Below, piece by piece: positions 45,001 to 52,561 of a stretch of 64,000 nucleotides of DNA. The position numbers and the translations under genes were made by a program. The DNA lies in contig JAJFKU010000029.1 in assembly GCA_021773035.1 (NCBI GenBank), forward strand, positions 62,001 through 126,000, given 5' to 3'. Source of the DNA: Woeseiaceae bacterium. GTDB lineage: Bacteria; Pseudomonadota; Gammaproteobacteria; Steroidobacterales; Woeseiaceae. Numbering within the stretch: the stretch's first letter is position 1; every line of letters starts with the position of its first letter. The notes beneath the pieces were generated by a model. That model was not told the DNA's origin. It did not search any database and was given only the letters and a program-made list of their open reading frames with translations.

Positions 45001-47657
45001 TCGTATCGACCTACGATATTCGCAATCGTGTCACGAATGTTTCCCGACCCGATGGCAGCAGCACCGGCACAGCGTTCACTGTCAGCGGTAGCCAGGTAAT
45101 CGTGACAATGACCGATAACGTCAAGAACGCCAACGGCACCAGCGCTGGTGCGCAGGTCAAACGCAACGAATACAATATTCTCGGTCAACTCACGAAGACT
45201 ACCGACGGCTACGGCACCAGCACTAACCCGAGTACTACCTACACGTATGACGCCAACGGCAACGTATTGACCTCAGTTGTTAGTGGCGGTACAGCGGGTA
45301 CTACGACGACGACGCTCGAGTATGATGCTGCCGGTAACCAGACGAAGATCATCGGGCCGGATATTGGTACCGTGACGACAACCTATACCGGGCTCGGCCA
45401 GGTTCGGACGCAAACTGACAATAGGGGTCAGTTATCCACCTACACTTATGACGTATTGTCGCGCTTAACAAGCCTGGTGAACACCGATGGTACGAGTACG
45501 TGGGTGTGGGACACCGCTACCAACGGTGTAGGAAAATTGAAATCTCGCAGTAGAACAGGCTTCTCCGAGTTGTATGCTTACAACAGCGACAGCCGGCTTA
45601 GCAGCGCCGTCACCGGTATCGTGCCGATTGGTGGTTCGACCGCTACGAACTACACGACCAGCCATACGTACGATACTCACGGACGTCCCCTGAACACGAC
45701 TTACCCGGGCGGATTTGTAATGACCCGGGCGTACAACACGCGCGGTTACTTGTCGCAACTGAAAGACGGTGTTACCGCCGTTCACACGATCAACGGTCTG
45801 GATGCCTACGGCAACAGCATTGACGAAAGTTACGGCAACGGCGTAGACACGCTGCGCACGTTCGATCCGGAAACCGGCCGTCTGACCGACGTCAACACAA
45901 CGAATGGCGGCACGGTGTTTCAGAACAACGACTACGCTTGGCGCAGTAACGGCACGCTGGAGAGCAGCATCGCTAACCCGGCTTACGGGCTTAGCGCGAC
46001 TCGCAAAGAGACTTACGCTTATGACGTGCTCAACCGGGTGACCCTGGCTGAGACCTACATAAACAGCAGCAATACCCGCGATCTGACCTACGTGTACAAC
46101 CAACTCGGTAACATCACGAGCAAGACCAGTACGCTGGCGGGCGATACCGATGTGACCGGCTATGCTTACGGTGCGGGAGCCGCGGGAGCGCATGCGGTCA
46201 CCAGTGCCAGTATCGACGGTGTGGCGCATACGCTGACCTATGATCTCAATGGTGCCGTCACGAAGTACGATATCGCCGGCACCACTGACGACAAGTACAT
46301 AGCCTATAACGCCTACAACCAGCCGATCAAGATTGTTATTGGCAGCAGCCTGACCGATACCACGCCCGTGGCCAGGGACCAGTTTGCCTACGACCCAAAT
46401 GGCCAGCGTTATGCCCGAAAGAGCGTCTGGCAAGACGGTGGCAGCACGGTCACGGAGCAGGTCGCCTACGTCGGTTCTGTCGAAGTCATCACCGACAATG
46501 GTGTTAGCGGTATACAGACGATTACCAAGACCCGGCTTAGCCCCAACGTCATGCATGTGAAGATCGTGGGAACGACCACGGAGACTTTTTTCGAGTACGC
46601 ACACCGCGATCACCTGGGCTCCATCGAGGCCGTGACCGACGAGAACGGCAACAAGCTCGACAACCTGGCGTTTGAACCCTTCGGCATGAGAAAGAAGAAG
46701 GACTGGACGGCGAATATTTCCGTAACGGAGCTCGATGTTCTGCTAGATCTGGACTGGGACCATCCTCGAAAGGCGAGAGGATTTACCGGGCACGAACATC
46801 TGGACCGAACCGGTTTCATTCACATGAACGGGCGTGTATATGATCCGGTGCTGGGGCGGTTTTTGAGTCCGGACCCGATTGTGCAGTACCCGGCGTTTAG
46901 CCAGAGTTGGAATCGATACAGTTACGTAAATAATACGCCGACGTCGTTTACCGATCCGAGTGGCTTCACGGAAGAGCCGATGGACGAAATCGTTGTTACG
47001 GCAAGACGATGGCCGAACCATTTTGGTGTGATGCCCCATGTTCTCTTTCTACCTCAGATAATCATGCCTCCTGGTGGTTTTCGTATTGAGAGCGGTGAGC
47101 GGCCATATGGCAGAAAAATGGAAGAGCCGATTGAAGGCGACTTGGTAACCGAGAAAGATGTGATTGACGCGGGAAAGAAAAATTCTGCTGCAGAATTTCG
47201 TTCTGGCGCATTCGCTAATATCACCTTTAATCAAAAACTGTTAGGTATTGAGCTTGATCTTGACGCAGGGTCGTTTCGAAAAGACGCGGTTTCGGGTGAG
47301 AAAAGCGTAACTACTGGTGCGAGCTTCAGCATGCATATACTCGGTTTCGGGCTTGAATTGGTTGCCTGGGAGCGCGATATCAAATTTAGTGACTTCCCGC
47401 CTGGGTGCTTGTATTGTCAACCTTCTGTAACTGACGCATTTAAGATAGTCCCAACGGCATCCGCGGGCAGTGGTGTGAGATTGGCCGGAACAAAAGGTAA
47501 AATTGGCGGCGGGTTAGGTGTCGGAGGTACAATCGGTATAGATCCGTCGGGCGTGGCAATAGACCTCGGCGCGTTGGCATTGACACGTGCGATATTCAAT
47601 TACGTAAATGAACAATTTCGAAATGGAGCTATAAGATGTGCAAACGGAGGGTGCTAG
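42012..47657 (+). CDS. Secreted RHS-repeat polymorphic toxin
   Basis: 1,881 residues: signal peptide (about 1-29), two fibronectin-III-like modules (about 36-215), a SpvB/TcdB-like segment (ALDVGTNGDAVLSVPLDLIPG, LSLVYESGRG) and a long YD-repeat array (YDSLGRV, YDANGNV, YDVLSRL, roughly 880-1540). The RHS core follows (YAHRDHLGSIEAVTDENGN, GRVYDPVLGRFLSPDPI, NRYSYVNNTPTSFTDPSG). After DPSG comes a variable end of about 215 residues that starts with DEIVVTARRW and becomes Gly-rich and hydrophobic, with cysteines (CLYCQ, CANGGC). That end is the candidate toxin; no known nuclease motif is visible. The next gene encodes a membrane protein, a likely immunity partner. Confidence 0.92.
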   Translation: MTRFERRTTRLVSYLLALALPWLTQIASADHGGPSHMDLSLSAPATSTGSHTVTWTNVNSSVFELQEKFNGGAYSVAYSGTATSKSFSSLPSGTYTYRIHYEFLFFGNTVHWYTDTVSTVVTSAPQPPAVPSAITGPSTNVGGLYDLDWGASSGATYYELQRQQDGGSWVVIQSTSATTRNEWAIPDGLFNYRVRACHATLCSGWTANKLVTSTISSTYDSLTTPPTENTSNLVVGSTPYALDVGTNGDAVLSVPLDLIPGVAGFEPSLSLVYESGRGVSRLERSLPEDTIGYGWRLMGLSEIRRCVVDQSSGNSIDLTNDDSLCLDGMPLVLASGTHFAVGAVYRTQIESYTKVEIKGATGALWFELTSPDGTVAEYGSSIYGARVDVNSGTDYLWSIDKETSVDGNIIDYKYYFDATRGVNYILNINYTDVDIDFEYLSRSDAAAVSIGGAPQTQSVFLHTVRVSYNDSTAREYRLLNEVVDGRRRLNKIQQCGYTNFGVFESCLAPLDFDWLTPGSTMAGVPILVDGMVDGLSAVHQIEYGTVTGSSHPFLFTERPFGNGTLPSNTQLLSGGGALRQVATKLRRDNGLGGFHDTTYAYQNKGVESTKHWGFLGFYVQRIKDEQSGIVTYVQYRMDYPYFGEAARLYQYDDVYPSHTQTLTRSQRQFAQQSIAHSAGTSVFPYTSTTVDFIYEGATHLGASKTANTLTFASGFVSQISTTRKTGTGGTTGSSGSTWGDVPNYTLNGVKNTTESTLAFTNRTTSGKWLINFPNSMTTESWPGAASGNGIVQDATLSPQSTSLRPATVTRFPTDANLTLAVDTAYDTSGRANSVTVSGDGVSSRSTTITNFLMNRFPGQVKNAKLQPVNHGAYDVRFGTVRLRGSLNARNTSILRDAFGRVTTVTNADDVVSTTTYTDCPTGCGTTVYGVAPSYYVQTDSVVTPIRKTYFDSLGRPIRSEVEPFSGSTYSKQDIKYDSLGRVEKVSLPYFSGTPKDVVSTYDIRNRVTNVSRPDGSSTGTAFTVSGSQVIVTMTDNVKNANGTSAGAQVKRNEYNILGQLTKTTDGYGTSTNPSTTYTYDANGNVLTSVVSGGTAGTTTTTLEYDAAGNQTKIIGPDIGTVTTTYTGLGQVRTQTDNRGQLSTYTYDVLSRLTSLVNTDGTSTWVWDTATNGVGKLKSRSRTGFSELYAYNSDSRLSSAVTGIVPIGGSTATNYTTSHTYDTHGRPLNTTYPGGFVMTRAYNTRGYLSQLKDGVTAVHTINGLDAYGNSIDESYGNGVDTLRTFDPETGRLTDVNTTNGGTVFQNNDYAWRSNGTLESSIANPAYGLSATRKETYAYDVLNRVTLAETYINSSNTRDLTYVYNQLGNITSKTSTLAGDTDVTGYAYGAGAAGAHAVTSASIDGVAHTLTYDLNGAVTKYDIAGTTDDKYIAYNAYNQPIKIVIGSSLTDTTPVARDQFAYDPNGQRYARKSVWQDGGSTVTEQVAYVGSVEVITDNGVSGIQTITKTRLSPNVMHVKIVGTTTETFFEYAHRDHLGSIEAVTDENGNKLDNLAFEPFGMRKKKDWTANISVTELDVLLDLDWDHPRKARGFTGHEHLDRTGFIHMNGRVYDPVLGRFLSPDPIVQYPAFSQSWNRYSYVNNTPTSFTDPSGFTEEPMDEIVVTARRWPNHFGVMPHVLFLPQIIMPPGGFRIESGERPYGRKMEEPIEGDLVTEKDVIDAGKKNSAAEFRSGAFANITFNQKLLGIELDLDAGSFRKDAVSGEKSVTTGASFSMHILGFGLELVAWERDIKFSDFPPGCLYCQPSVTDAFKIVPTASAGSGVRLAGTKGKIGGGLGVGGTIGIDPSGVAIDLGALALTRAIFNYVNEQFRNGAIRCANGGC

Positions 47658-47661
47658 TCTG

Positions 47662-48252
47662 ATGCCTGTTGACAAGCGCGATAATCTAATCGATCGACTT
47701 GCCCGCGAGCGATCCGAACGACTTGTTGACGAAAATGCGCTAGCGCAGCTTGCATTTCAATCAAGCCCGCTTGGTGCGTGGCTCTTACTTATCGGTGCGC
47801 TAGTTGTAGCCATGTTCTTGGGTAATATACTTCTGTCGAATGACCCCATCCGAGGCCAACAGATAGGCGGCGCCGTAGTCTACCTAGGTTGGTTCGCTTT
47901 CTTTTTTTACACGCATGAGCCATATGCTCCTGGACGTTCTCGAATGCGCCACCTGATTGTGGCAGGGTACGTCATTTCCGTTGTTGTGCACATATCGTTC
48001 TCTATGTTGTTCCCGATAGGTAGTGAAAGTGAATCGTCGCCCGTAATCTTGACGACAGCACTATGGCTGGTCGGTTTCGCCGTTCCAGTGTCCATAATCA
48101 TCACATCTGCAAGACTATTGGTTAGTATGGAGAACGCTGGACAGACGGAACTTGGACGGGTAATCGGTACGTCTCTGGCAATGTTCTTCCTGCCAATCGG
48201 TATATTGCTTTTACAGCGTCGCATCTTGGAGTTGAGGACGAGGGGCATTTGA
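47662..48252 (+). CDS. Four-helix membrane protein, candidate RHS immunity
   Basis: 196 residues from the ATG at 47662 with GGAGGG upstream; a GTG at 47638, inside the RHS gene, is an alternative. Four or five hydrophobic helices (about 43-62, 72-90, 105-125, 135-155, 175-190). It begins 4 nt after the RHS stop. Membrane immunity proteins usually protect against membrane-acting toxins, which fits the Gly-rich hydrophobic RHS end. Inference from position only. Confidence 0.65.
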   Translation: MPVDKRDNLIDRLARERSERLVDENALAQLAFQSSPLGAWLLLIGALVVAMFLGNILLSNDPIRGQQIGGAVVYLGWFAFFFYTHEPYAPGRSRMRHLIVAGYVISVVVHISFSMLFPIGSESESSPVILTTALWLVGFAVPVSIIITSARLLVSMENAGQTELGRVIGTSLAMFFLPIGILLLQRRILELRTRGI

Positions 48253-48309
48253 CAGGTCATGATTCGAGAGATGCGTGAGTACCCTATTTGTCCATTTTGT
48301 CAATCGACT

Positions 48310-48586
48310 GTTCTCGGCGATGAAATCCCCAAGCAACCGAACCTCACCCGCCTGATGACTACCCCAGCGCCATGCCACACCGATATTGCGATAGCTCTTA
48401 TAACTCAGGGCTTTCAGGCGCACACGCGTATTGCGCAGCAGCGGGCTGCCGCGCGCCATTTGCAGGAGAAACGTAATGCCAAGATCGGCATCGACCCACT
48501 TCGCTCAGCGTTTTCTCACCGTGTTCGATCTGACGCACTACTTCCAGCTTCTGATGGCGGCTAAACTTCTTTCTCTGACAGGTCAT
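48310..48586 (-). pseudogene. Chimeric relic: IS3 OrfA-like start joined to LysR/OxyR-like end
   Basis: 48497-48586 reads MTCQRKKFSRHQKLEVVRQI, then GEKTLSEV, like an IS3-family OrfA N-terminus. At 48496 the frame shifts. 48310-48495 then reads VDADLGITFLLQMARGSPLL and YRNIGVAWRWGSHQAGEVRLL, which is the C-terminal end of an OxyR-type LysR regulator. Two unrelated fragments abut, evidence of past insertion and deletion. The stretch 48587-48816 shows nothing. Confidence 0.45.
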
Positions 48587-48816
48587 TGGACTCGTCCTGT
48601 TTGTACAATAGTACTTAATGGGTGTGTCCGCTAAACTCTGAACACCTCAAGGTCTATTTTTGCGACATGGCTGCCCTTGGGTGTGTGCCGATACATGGTG
48701 GTCGGTGCGATGCTCTGAATCATTCCTAAAACGCGCAGTGTCTGTAACTTGGTTTCTTTGGACGGCACCCATGGATAAGTGCGAGCTCCTGTTTGTCGGG
48801 CCCTTTGACCGGAAAT

Positions 48817-49053
48817 CTATTTCGGGCGTCGGCGAAATGCAGCTTTTCGGCAGGCTGGCGAACAGTACTTTGCCGTGCGCCGTTGCGCGGTAAACGGTCC
48901 TCCGCACAATGTGCAGGTGTTACTCGGTTCGTACCAGTCCGCGAGCCGCCGCAAGAATCTGGCAGCATCACTCCGACGCCAACCCCATTGACTCAGAATA
49001 TTGATGAACCGCTGAGCACGAGGGTCCGTTATCGGTTTACGATTGTCAGTCAT
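48817..49053 (-). CDS. Small zinc-ribbon protein
   Basis: 78 residues from the ATG at 49053. The C-terminus has CTLCGGPF and YCSPACRKAAFRRR, i.e. CxxC and CxxxC pairs of a zinc knuckle with a basic tail; the N-terminal half is helical. Such proteins are common in phages and integrative elements. The ATG overlaps the upstream 42-codon gene by 8 nt. Confidence 0.7.
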   Translation of the reverse strand: MTDNRKPITDPRAQRFINILSQWGWRRSDAARFLRRLADWYEPSNTCTLCGGPFTAQRRTAKYCSPACRKAAFRRRPK

Positions 49054-49174
49054 CTGGACAAACCAGCTGTTCGACCTGTCTCTCACGACAGCTCAACAGG
49101 TTCGCAATATCGCGAACAGTCAAGCCATGTTCAGTTTGCAGGCGCTCAATCTCTTGTCGGGTTGGTTGGGTCAT
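49046..49174 (-). CDS. 42-residue helix-turn-helix-like protein
   Basis: MTQPTRQEIERLQTEHGLTV is followed by RDIANLLSCRERQVEQL, a plausible helix-turn-helix (LTVRDIANLLSC). Stop TGA at 49046-49048 overlaps the zinc-ribbon start, so the pair is translationally coupled. It lies directly downstream of the palindrome array. Confidence 0.55.
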   Translation of the reverse strand: MTQPTRQEIERLQTEHGLTVRDIANLLSCRERQVEQLVCPDD

Positions 49175-49207
49175 TCATACATTGCCTATGGTAGATATAT
49201 AGAGGTA

Positions 49208-49328
49208 CCCAATAGTTGGGACTATGGAGGCCGCATAGTTACGTGCTTGGTCCCAATAGTTGGGACTATGGAGGTCAGCTTGAGGGCCTTGTTCCCAATG
49301 GTTGCGCCTCTTGTTCCCAATGGTTGGG
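49208..49328. repeat. Array of four palindromic repeats (iteron/operator-like)
   Basis: Copies at 49208-49220 and 49252-49264 (CCCAATAGTTGGG, followed by an identical ACTATGGAGG to 49230 and 49274), 49294-49306 (CCCAATGGTTGCG) and 49316-49328 (CCCAATGGTTGGG). Start-to-start spacing is 44, 42 and 22 bp, close to whole turns of B-DNA, so all copies face the same side. The array sits upstream of the small HTH/zinc-ribbon pair. Confidence 0.85.
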
Positions 49329-49350
49329 GGTCTAGAACTGTTTTTCAGTG

Positions 49351-49785
49351 TCATCTCACGGCCCTCAGCATCGCCCTGCTCCGTCTTTTTTTCCGAGGTG
49401 GAGCACTGAACGATTTATATGCATGTGACGGCAACCGAGTCGTTCTCGAATACTCTGTGTCGTCGATCGGCAGCCAGCACAGAGCGTACTTAGTCGGTCT
49501 TGGCGGCACTCGACTAGCGGCGTAAGTTCGTTCAATCACACCACGACGTTCGAGTTCAGCGACGGCCGAGTAAAAGGTATTCTTCGATATACCTTTGTCG
49601 GCGACTTGGCTTGCTGTCAGGCCCAGATTCCCGTTGTTCTTGCCGTTGTAGTTGGCTGCCAAGCACACCATGACTCGAAACGGAGCGTGCCCCAGCGTGC
49701 TTACGGCCTCTGAGTCGAGCAACACCATCGGCAGTTGTACAAAACGAGCCGCCTTGGTATTCCGGCGTGGGTGCTTCTGGTTCAT
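49351..49785 (-). CDS. Winged-helix DNA-binding protein of integrative elements
   Basis: 144 residues from the ATG at 49785, which overlaps the upstream frame as ATGA. The central part (VSTLGHAPFRVMVCLAANYNG, then LGLTASQVADKGISKNTFYSAVAELERRGVIERT) is a clear winged helix. The C-terminus is basic. Likely binds island DNA, perhaps the palindrome array at its 3' side. Role in replication or regulation not determinable. Confidence 0.7.
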   Translation of the reverse strand: MNQKHPRRNTKAARFVQLPMVLLDSEAVSTLGHAPFRVMVCLAANYNGKNNGNLGLTASQVADKGISKNTFYSAVAELERRGVIERTYAASRVPPRPTKYALCWLPIDDTEYSRTTRLPSHAYKSFSAPPRKKRRSRAMLRAVR

Positions 49786-50173
49786 TCCACCGCCAAGAGG
49801 CGCGCTTCTGGGTTGGCGTCGATCACGGCACACGCATCGGCGTACAGTTTCTCGATTTCTGCCCATACCTGGTGAGCGCCTTCAGTGGCTTCGGCAAGGG
49901 TATCGGTAGGCTGCGTCCTGATCTTGCGTCTACCAGTCTCCTGCAGGGCTGAGCGGAGCGTCTGGTAGTATTTCTCGGCGCGCCAACGTCGTTGGTCTTT
50001 GACGAACGACAGCGTCTCGTATTGCCAGCAAGCCTCTGTTCCGGCTATACGCTCGGATTCGCCTAGTTGTATAATGATCTCCGTATCCTCTTGGTCGTCG
50101 ATACATGTAACAGCGCGTTGTCCCTCACACGGACAGCGCGTTTTGCGTTTGGGGATTTACGTTCAGAGAACAT
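49782..50173 (-). pseudogene. Frameshifted small island gene between AlpA-like and winged-helix genes
   Basis: The ATG at 50173 overlaps the AlpA stop (TGATG) and opens MFSERKSPNAKRA. A protein-like frame without its own start continues in another phase (CIDDQEDTEIIIQLGESERI, WQYETLSFVKDQRRWRAEKY, IEKLYADACAVIDANPEARL) to a TGA overlapping the next ATG. Both overlaps fit one original gene of about 130 codons broken by a single frameshift near 50110-50140. Sequencing error or programmed frameshift not excluded. Confidence 0.5.
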
Positions 50174-50421
50174 CAGCCAGAGGTTTCGTTTCCATCGCGC
50201 TCACGTAATTCGTCAAGGCTCCTGGGCAACTGGTCGCGCCACACAAGTACTTCTGCCTCGTCCCAACGGACACATCTATCGCTCAGGTAGTATCGGCGCG
50301 GAAACGTGCCACGCTCCTCATGCGCCTTAAGCGTGTTCGGCGATTTGATTCCCGTGATACGAGACACTTCCTTGAACGTAAGGAACTGCACGGAGGCAGC
50401 ACTGCTCTGAGTTTCGGTCAC
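50173..50421 (-). CDS. AlpA-like excisionase/regulator
   Basis: 82 residues from the GTG at 50421 (GGAG 5 nt upstream), preferred over a GTG at 50454 that lies inside an operator palindrome. The helix-turn-helix FLTFKEVSRITGIKSPNTLKAHEERGTFPRRYYLSDRCVRW is the MerR-like AlpA pattern, ending in the typical wDEAEVLVWRDQ. AlpA proteins activate integrase genes or direct excision. Head of the island control operon. Confidence 0.8.
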   Translation of the reverse strand: MTETQSSAASVQFLTFKEVSRITGIKSPNTLKAHEERGTFPRRYYLSDRCVRWDEAEVLVWRDQLPRSLDELRERDGNETSG

Positions 50422-50454
50422 ATAGACTCCAAAAGTGACCGACGTGTCGGTCAC
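50414..50454. promoter_or_regulatory. Operator with three half-sites over the AlpA start
   Basis: GTGACCGA (50435-50442) and TCGGTCAC (50447-50454) form an 8-bp palindrome with a 4-bp centre. A third half-site TCGGTCAC (50414-50421) overlaps the AlpA start codon. The arrangement suggests autoregulation by AlpA or a neighbouring repressor. Confidence 0.65.
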
Positions 50455-50656
50455 CTAAACGAAAGGCTATTTATCATCGATAAGCCTGTTTAACGTTTAA
50501 TGAAGTATGGGACCTGGTACTTAAAAAGCCAGTCAAGACTTTTAGGGGTTTTTGTTCCGGAAATATATCGCGCTCGTCACTTGCCGGAAGGAATCTACCT
50601 TGGTTTTATTCCGTTCTTCTTGCGGGCCGTTCGTTCTGCCAAGATGCGAAGAGTAC

Positions 50657-50935
50657 TCAAGATAGGTTTACCCCTGCTGCTCCACGGTACAGCCAGCAAA
50701 AAATGTTCGGAACCAACTTAAGAATCAGCTTGGCCCTCGACACAATTTCTAGCGGATCAGCAAGAAGGTTTTCGGTTGTGAAGTGTGTGTCATCGTCCGA
50801 GCCCCTTGTTATGTACCTTGCGAGAAGAACTGCATACCACTCGTTGAAATCAAGTTTGGAACACCTATCGTATCGAGATACATCGAAGTGCTTACTCAGA
50901 TACTCTTGAAACTCCTTGCTAGTTCGTTGTGTCAT
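50657..50935 (-). CDS. Hypothetical protein following the integrase
   Basis: 92 residues starting 2 bp after the integrase stop, so co-transcribed with it. Polar N-terminus (FQEYLSKHFDVSRYDRCSKLDFNEWYAVLLARYI). Possibly the truncated start of a larger integrase-associated protein. In the gap 50455-50656 I see only the presumed AlpA promoter. Confidence 0.5.
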   Translation of the reverse strand: MTQRTSKEFQEYLSKHFDVSRYDRCSKLDFNEWYAVLLARYITRGSDDDTHFTTENLLADPLEIVSRAKLILKLVPNIFCWLYRGAAGVNLS

Positions 50936-50936
50936 T

Positions 50937-52213
50937 TCAGTTCCTCCCTTTGCGAATCACACTCACGGTCGGTGACTTATCCGCTTTCAATTTGTCGAGG
51001 TAGTCAGACCAGTGCTGCATCATCTTGCGGCGCGCTGGCAGGTGCTTCCGTGCATCAGATCGGTTGTAAGTTGCTCGAACGCGGTTACGATCGACATGTG
51101 CCAGTTGGGTCTCGATCACGGCAGAGTCGAACAATGGCTCATCGCCTTTACGCATCTCATGCAATCGCGTACTGGCCATGCTGCGAAAACCATGTGCCGT
51201 CATCTCTTCTTTGGAGTAGTCGAGACGGCGAAGCGCCGCGTTGAGCGTATTGTCACTAATCGGTCTGTCGCGTGAACGGACGCCGGGAAACACCAACTCA
51301 CCACTGCCGGTATATCGGTGAATATTCTTCAGAATAGCGATGGACTGCTTGCTCAGCGGAACGACATGCTCGCGATTGCTCTTCATGCGATCGGCGGGAA
51401 TCACCCACTCGCGATTTTCCCAGCTGATCTCTCCCCACCTCGCCGCTCGCAACTCACCCGGGCGAACGAATACATGGGGTGCAAGCCGAAGCGCTGCGGC
51501 AACAACGGCCTGCCCCTCATAGTCGTCGAGGGCGCGTATCAACGAGCCAATCCGCTCGGGTTGAGTGATGGCGGCAAAGGATCGGGTATTTCGCGCGGGA
51601 ATTGTGCCCTGCAGTGACACAGCGGGATTTTGGTCTGTGATCTCATGGACCACGCCCAAGCGAAATATCCGGGCCGCCAAGGCACGAACACGGTGGGCAG
51701 TTTCAAGGTTATCGGCCAGCACGATCCGGTCAAGAATGACGCGCAAATCGGCAACGGTGATGGCAGCAATGTGAGTGTCGCCCAGGTCAGGTTTTAGGTA
51801 GTCGTCGTAGCGCTGGCGCAGCTGAGCGATGGTCGTTGGTTTAAGCTTCCGATTTGAGCCGTAAGGACAGCCGCGATTAAAGAAGTCCTGCGCAACGTCA
51901 TCGAATGAAGTACCCGACTGCTCTCGGGCCTGCTCCTTGCGAACCGATGATGGGTTAACGCCCCGAGAATCTTGCGCTCAGCCATGACACGCTCACGTGC
52001 CTCGCTCAAACTGACATCCGGGTATCGGCCGAGACCTAGCAACTTGTCCTTTCCATCGAATTTGTAGCGAAACCGCCAGAGTTTGGCGCCGTTCGGGTTT
52101 CTGGGGCTCTTGGGCTTAACGAGAAGCGACAGGCCGTCACGGTCAGTCAACTTGTAGGGTTTGGCTTTGGGATTCGCAGCGCGGCAGGCAGCGTCACTGA
52201 GGGGCTTTGGCAT
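50937..52213 (-). pseudogene. P4-type tyrosine integrase with one frameshift
   Basis: The N-terminal DUF4102 arm-binding part (MPKPLSDAACRAANPKAKPYKL, RFRYKFDGKDKLLGLGRYPDVSLSEAR) runs from 52213 to a C-run at 51961-51964. There the frame shifts, and GVNPSSVRKEQAREQ continues without stops to 50937. The catalytic domain is complete: FVRPGELR, AHGFRS and AHVDRNRVRATYNR supply Arg, His-x-x-Arg, His and Tyr. A one-base loss (or two-base gain) at the G-run explains it; sequencing error is possible. It starts about 190 bp from the intact tRNA, the usual place for a tRNA-targeting integrase. Confidence 0.85.
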
Positions 52214-52252
52214 AGGGATACCGGTTCATCGAATCGACGACAATCTGTCTGG

Positions 52253-52271
52253 TATCCCTAACCGTATCCCT
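52253..52271 (+). repeat. Arm-type integrase site, right end
   Basis: TATCCCT-AACCG-TATCCCT, one base different from the left-end copy at 29199-29217. An inverted AGGGATA lies at 52214-52220 immediately before the integrase start. Confidence 0.55.
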
Positions 52272-52404
52272 GTTTTATGCTGAGTGCAATTGATACTTGC
52301 TGATGTCTATCGATACACGTAGCGGCGGAAAATCGCCTATTTCTGCGGGATTTGTCAATATTCGGCCCGAAATTTGATGCCTATTGACGCCTACTGATAG
52401 AGGT

Positions 52405-52426
52405 AATGGAGGCTAGGGTCGGAATC
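52405..52426 (+). repeat. Right attachment site (attR) within tRNA-Cys
   Basis: 22 bp identical to 29122-29143, covering the last 20 nt of the tRNA gene including the encoded CCA and two bases beyond. Confidence 0.9.
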
Positions 52427-52480
52427 GAACCGGCGTACACGGAGTTGCAGTCCGCTGCATAACCACTCTGCCACCTAGCC
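52407..52480 (-). tRNA. tRNA-Cys (anticodon GCA)
   Basis: 74 nt including encoded CCA (52407-52409). Acceptor arms GGCTAGG (5' end at 52480) and CCTAGCC pair fully, the anticodon loop CTGCAAC sits in a GCGGA/TCCGT stem, and the T loop is TTCGATT. Intact, so island insertion restored the 3' end. Confidence 0.97.
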
Positions 52481-52561
52481 ATTATTGTCGTCCACTCAGC
52501 AGGCGTCGCAGTATACAGCGACTGCCTCAGCAATCCACCTCAAATGTTTGCATAATAGGGC

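Larger units (their letters stand above)
29122..52426. mobile_element. Genomic island (about 23.3 kb) integrated at tRNA-Cys
   Basis: Bounded by 22-bp direct repeats of the tRNA-Cys 3' end. A tyrosine integrase gene starts within 200 bp of the intact tRNA. Arm-type repeats lie inside both ends. Gene content is accessory: small unknowns, RES, DUF4062, HEPN-like, serine recombinase, phage relics, RHS toxin, AlpA-like regulator. The integrase frameshift suggests the island is now immobile unless helped in trans. Confidence 0.88.

Noticed and set aside
45465..46613. 382-codon open frame antisense to the RHS gene
   Set aside because: Shadow of the repetitive RHS coding sequence; composition is not protein-like and it has no RBS or homology pattern.
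42900..46900. Apparent repeats in the RHS gene as a possible CRISPR array or tandem repeat
   Set aside because: They are degenerate YD-repeat codons at protein level; no identical repeats with regular unique spacers. No CRISPR array is seen in the window.
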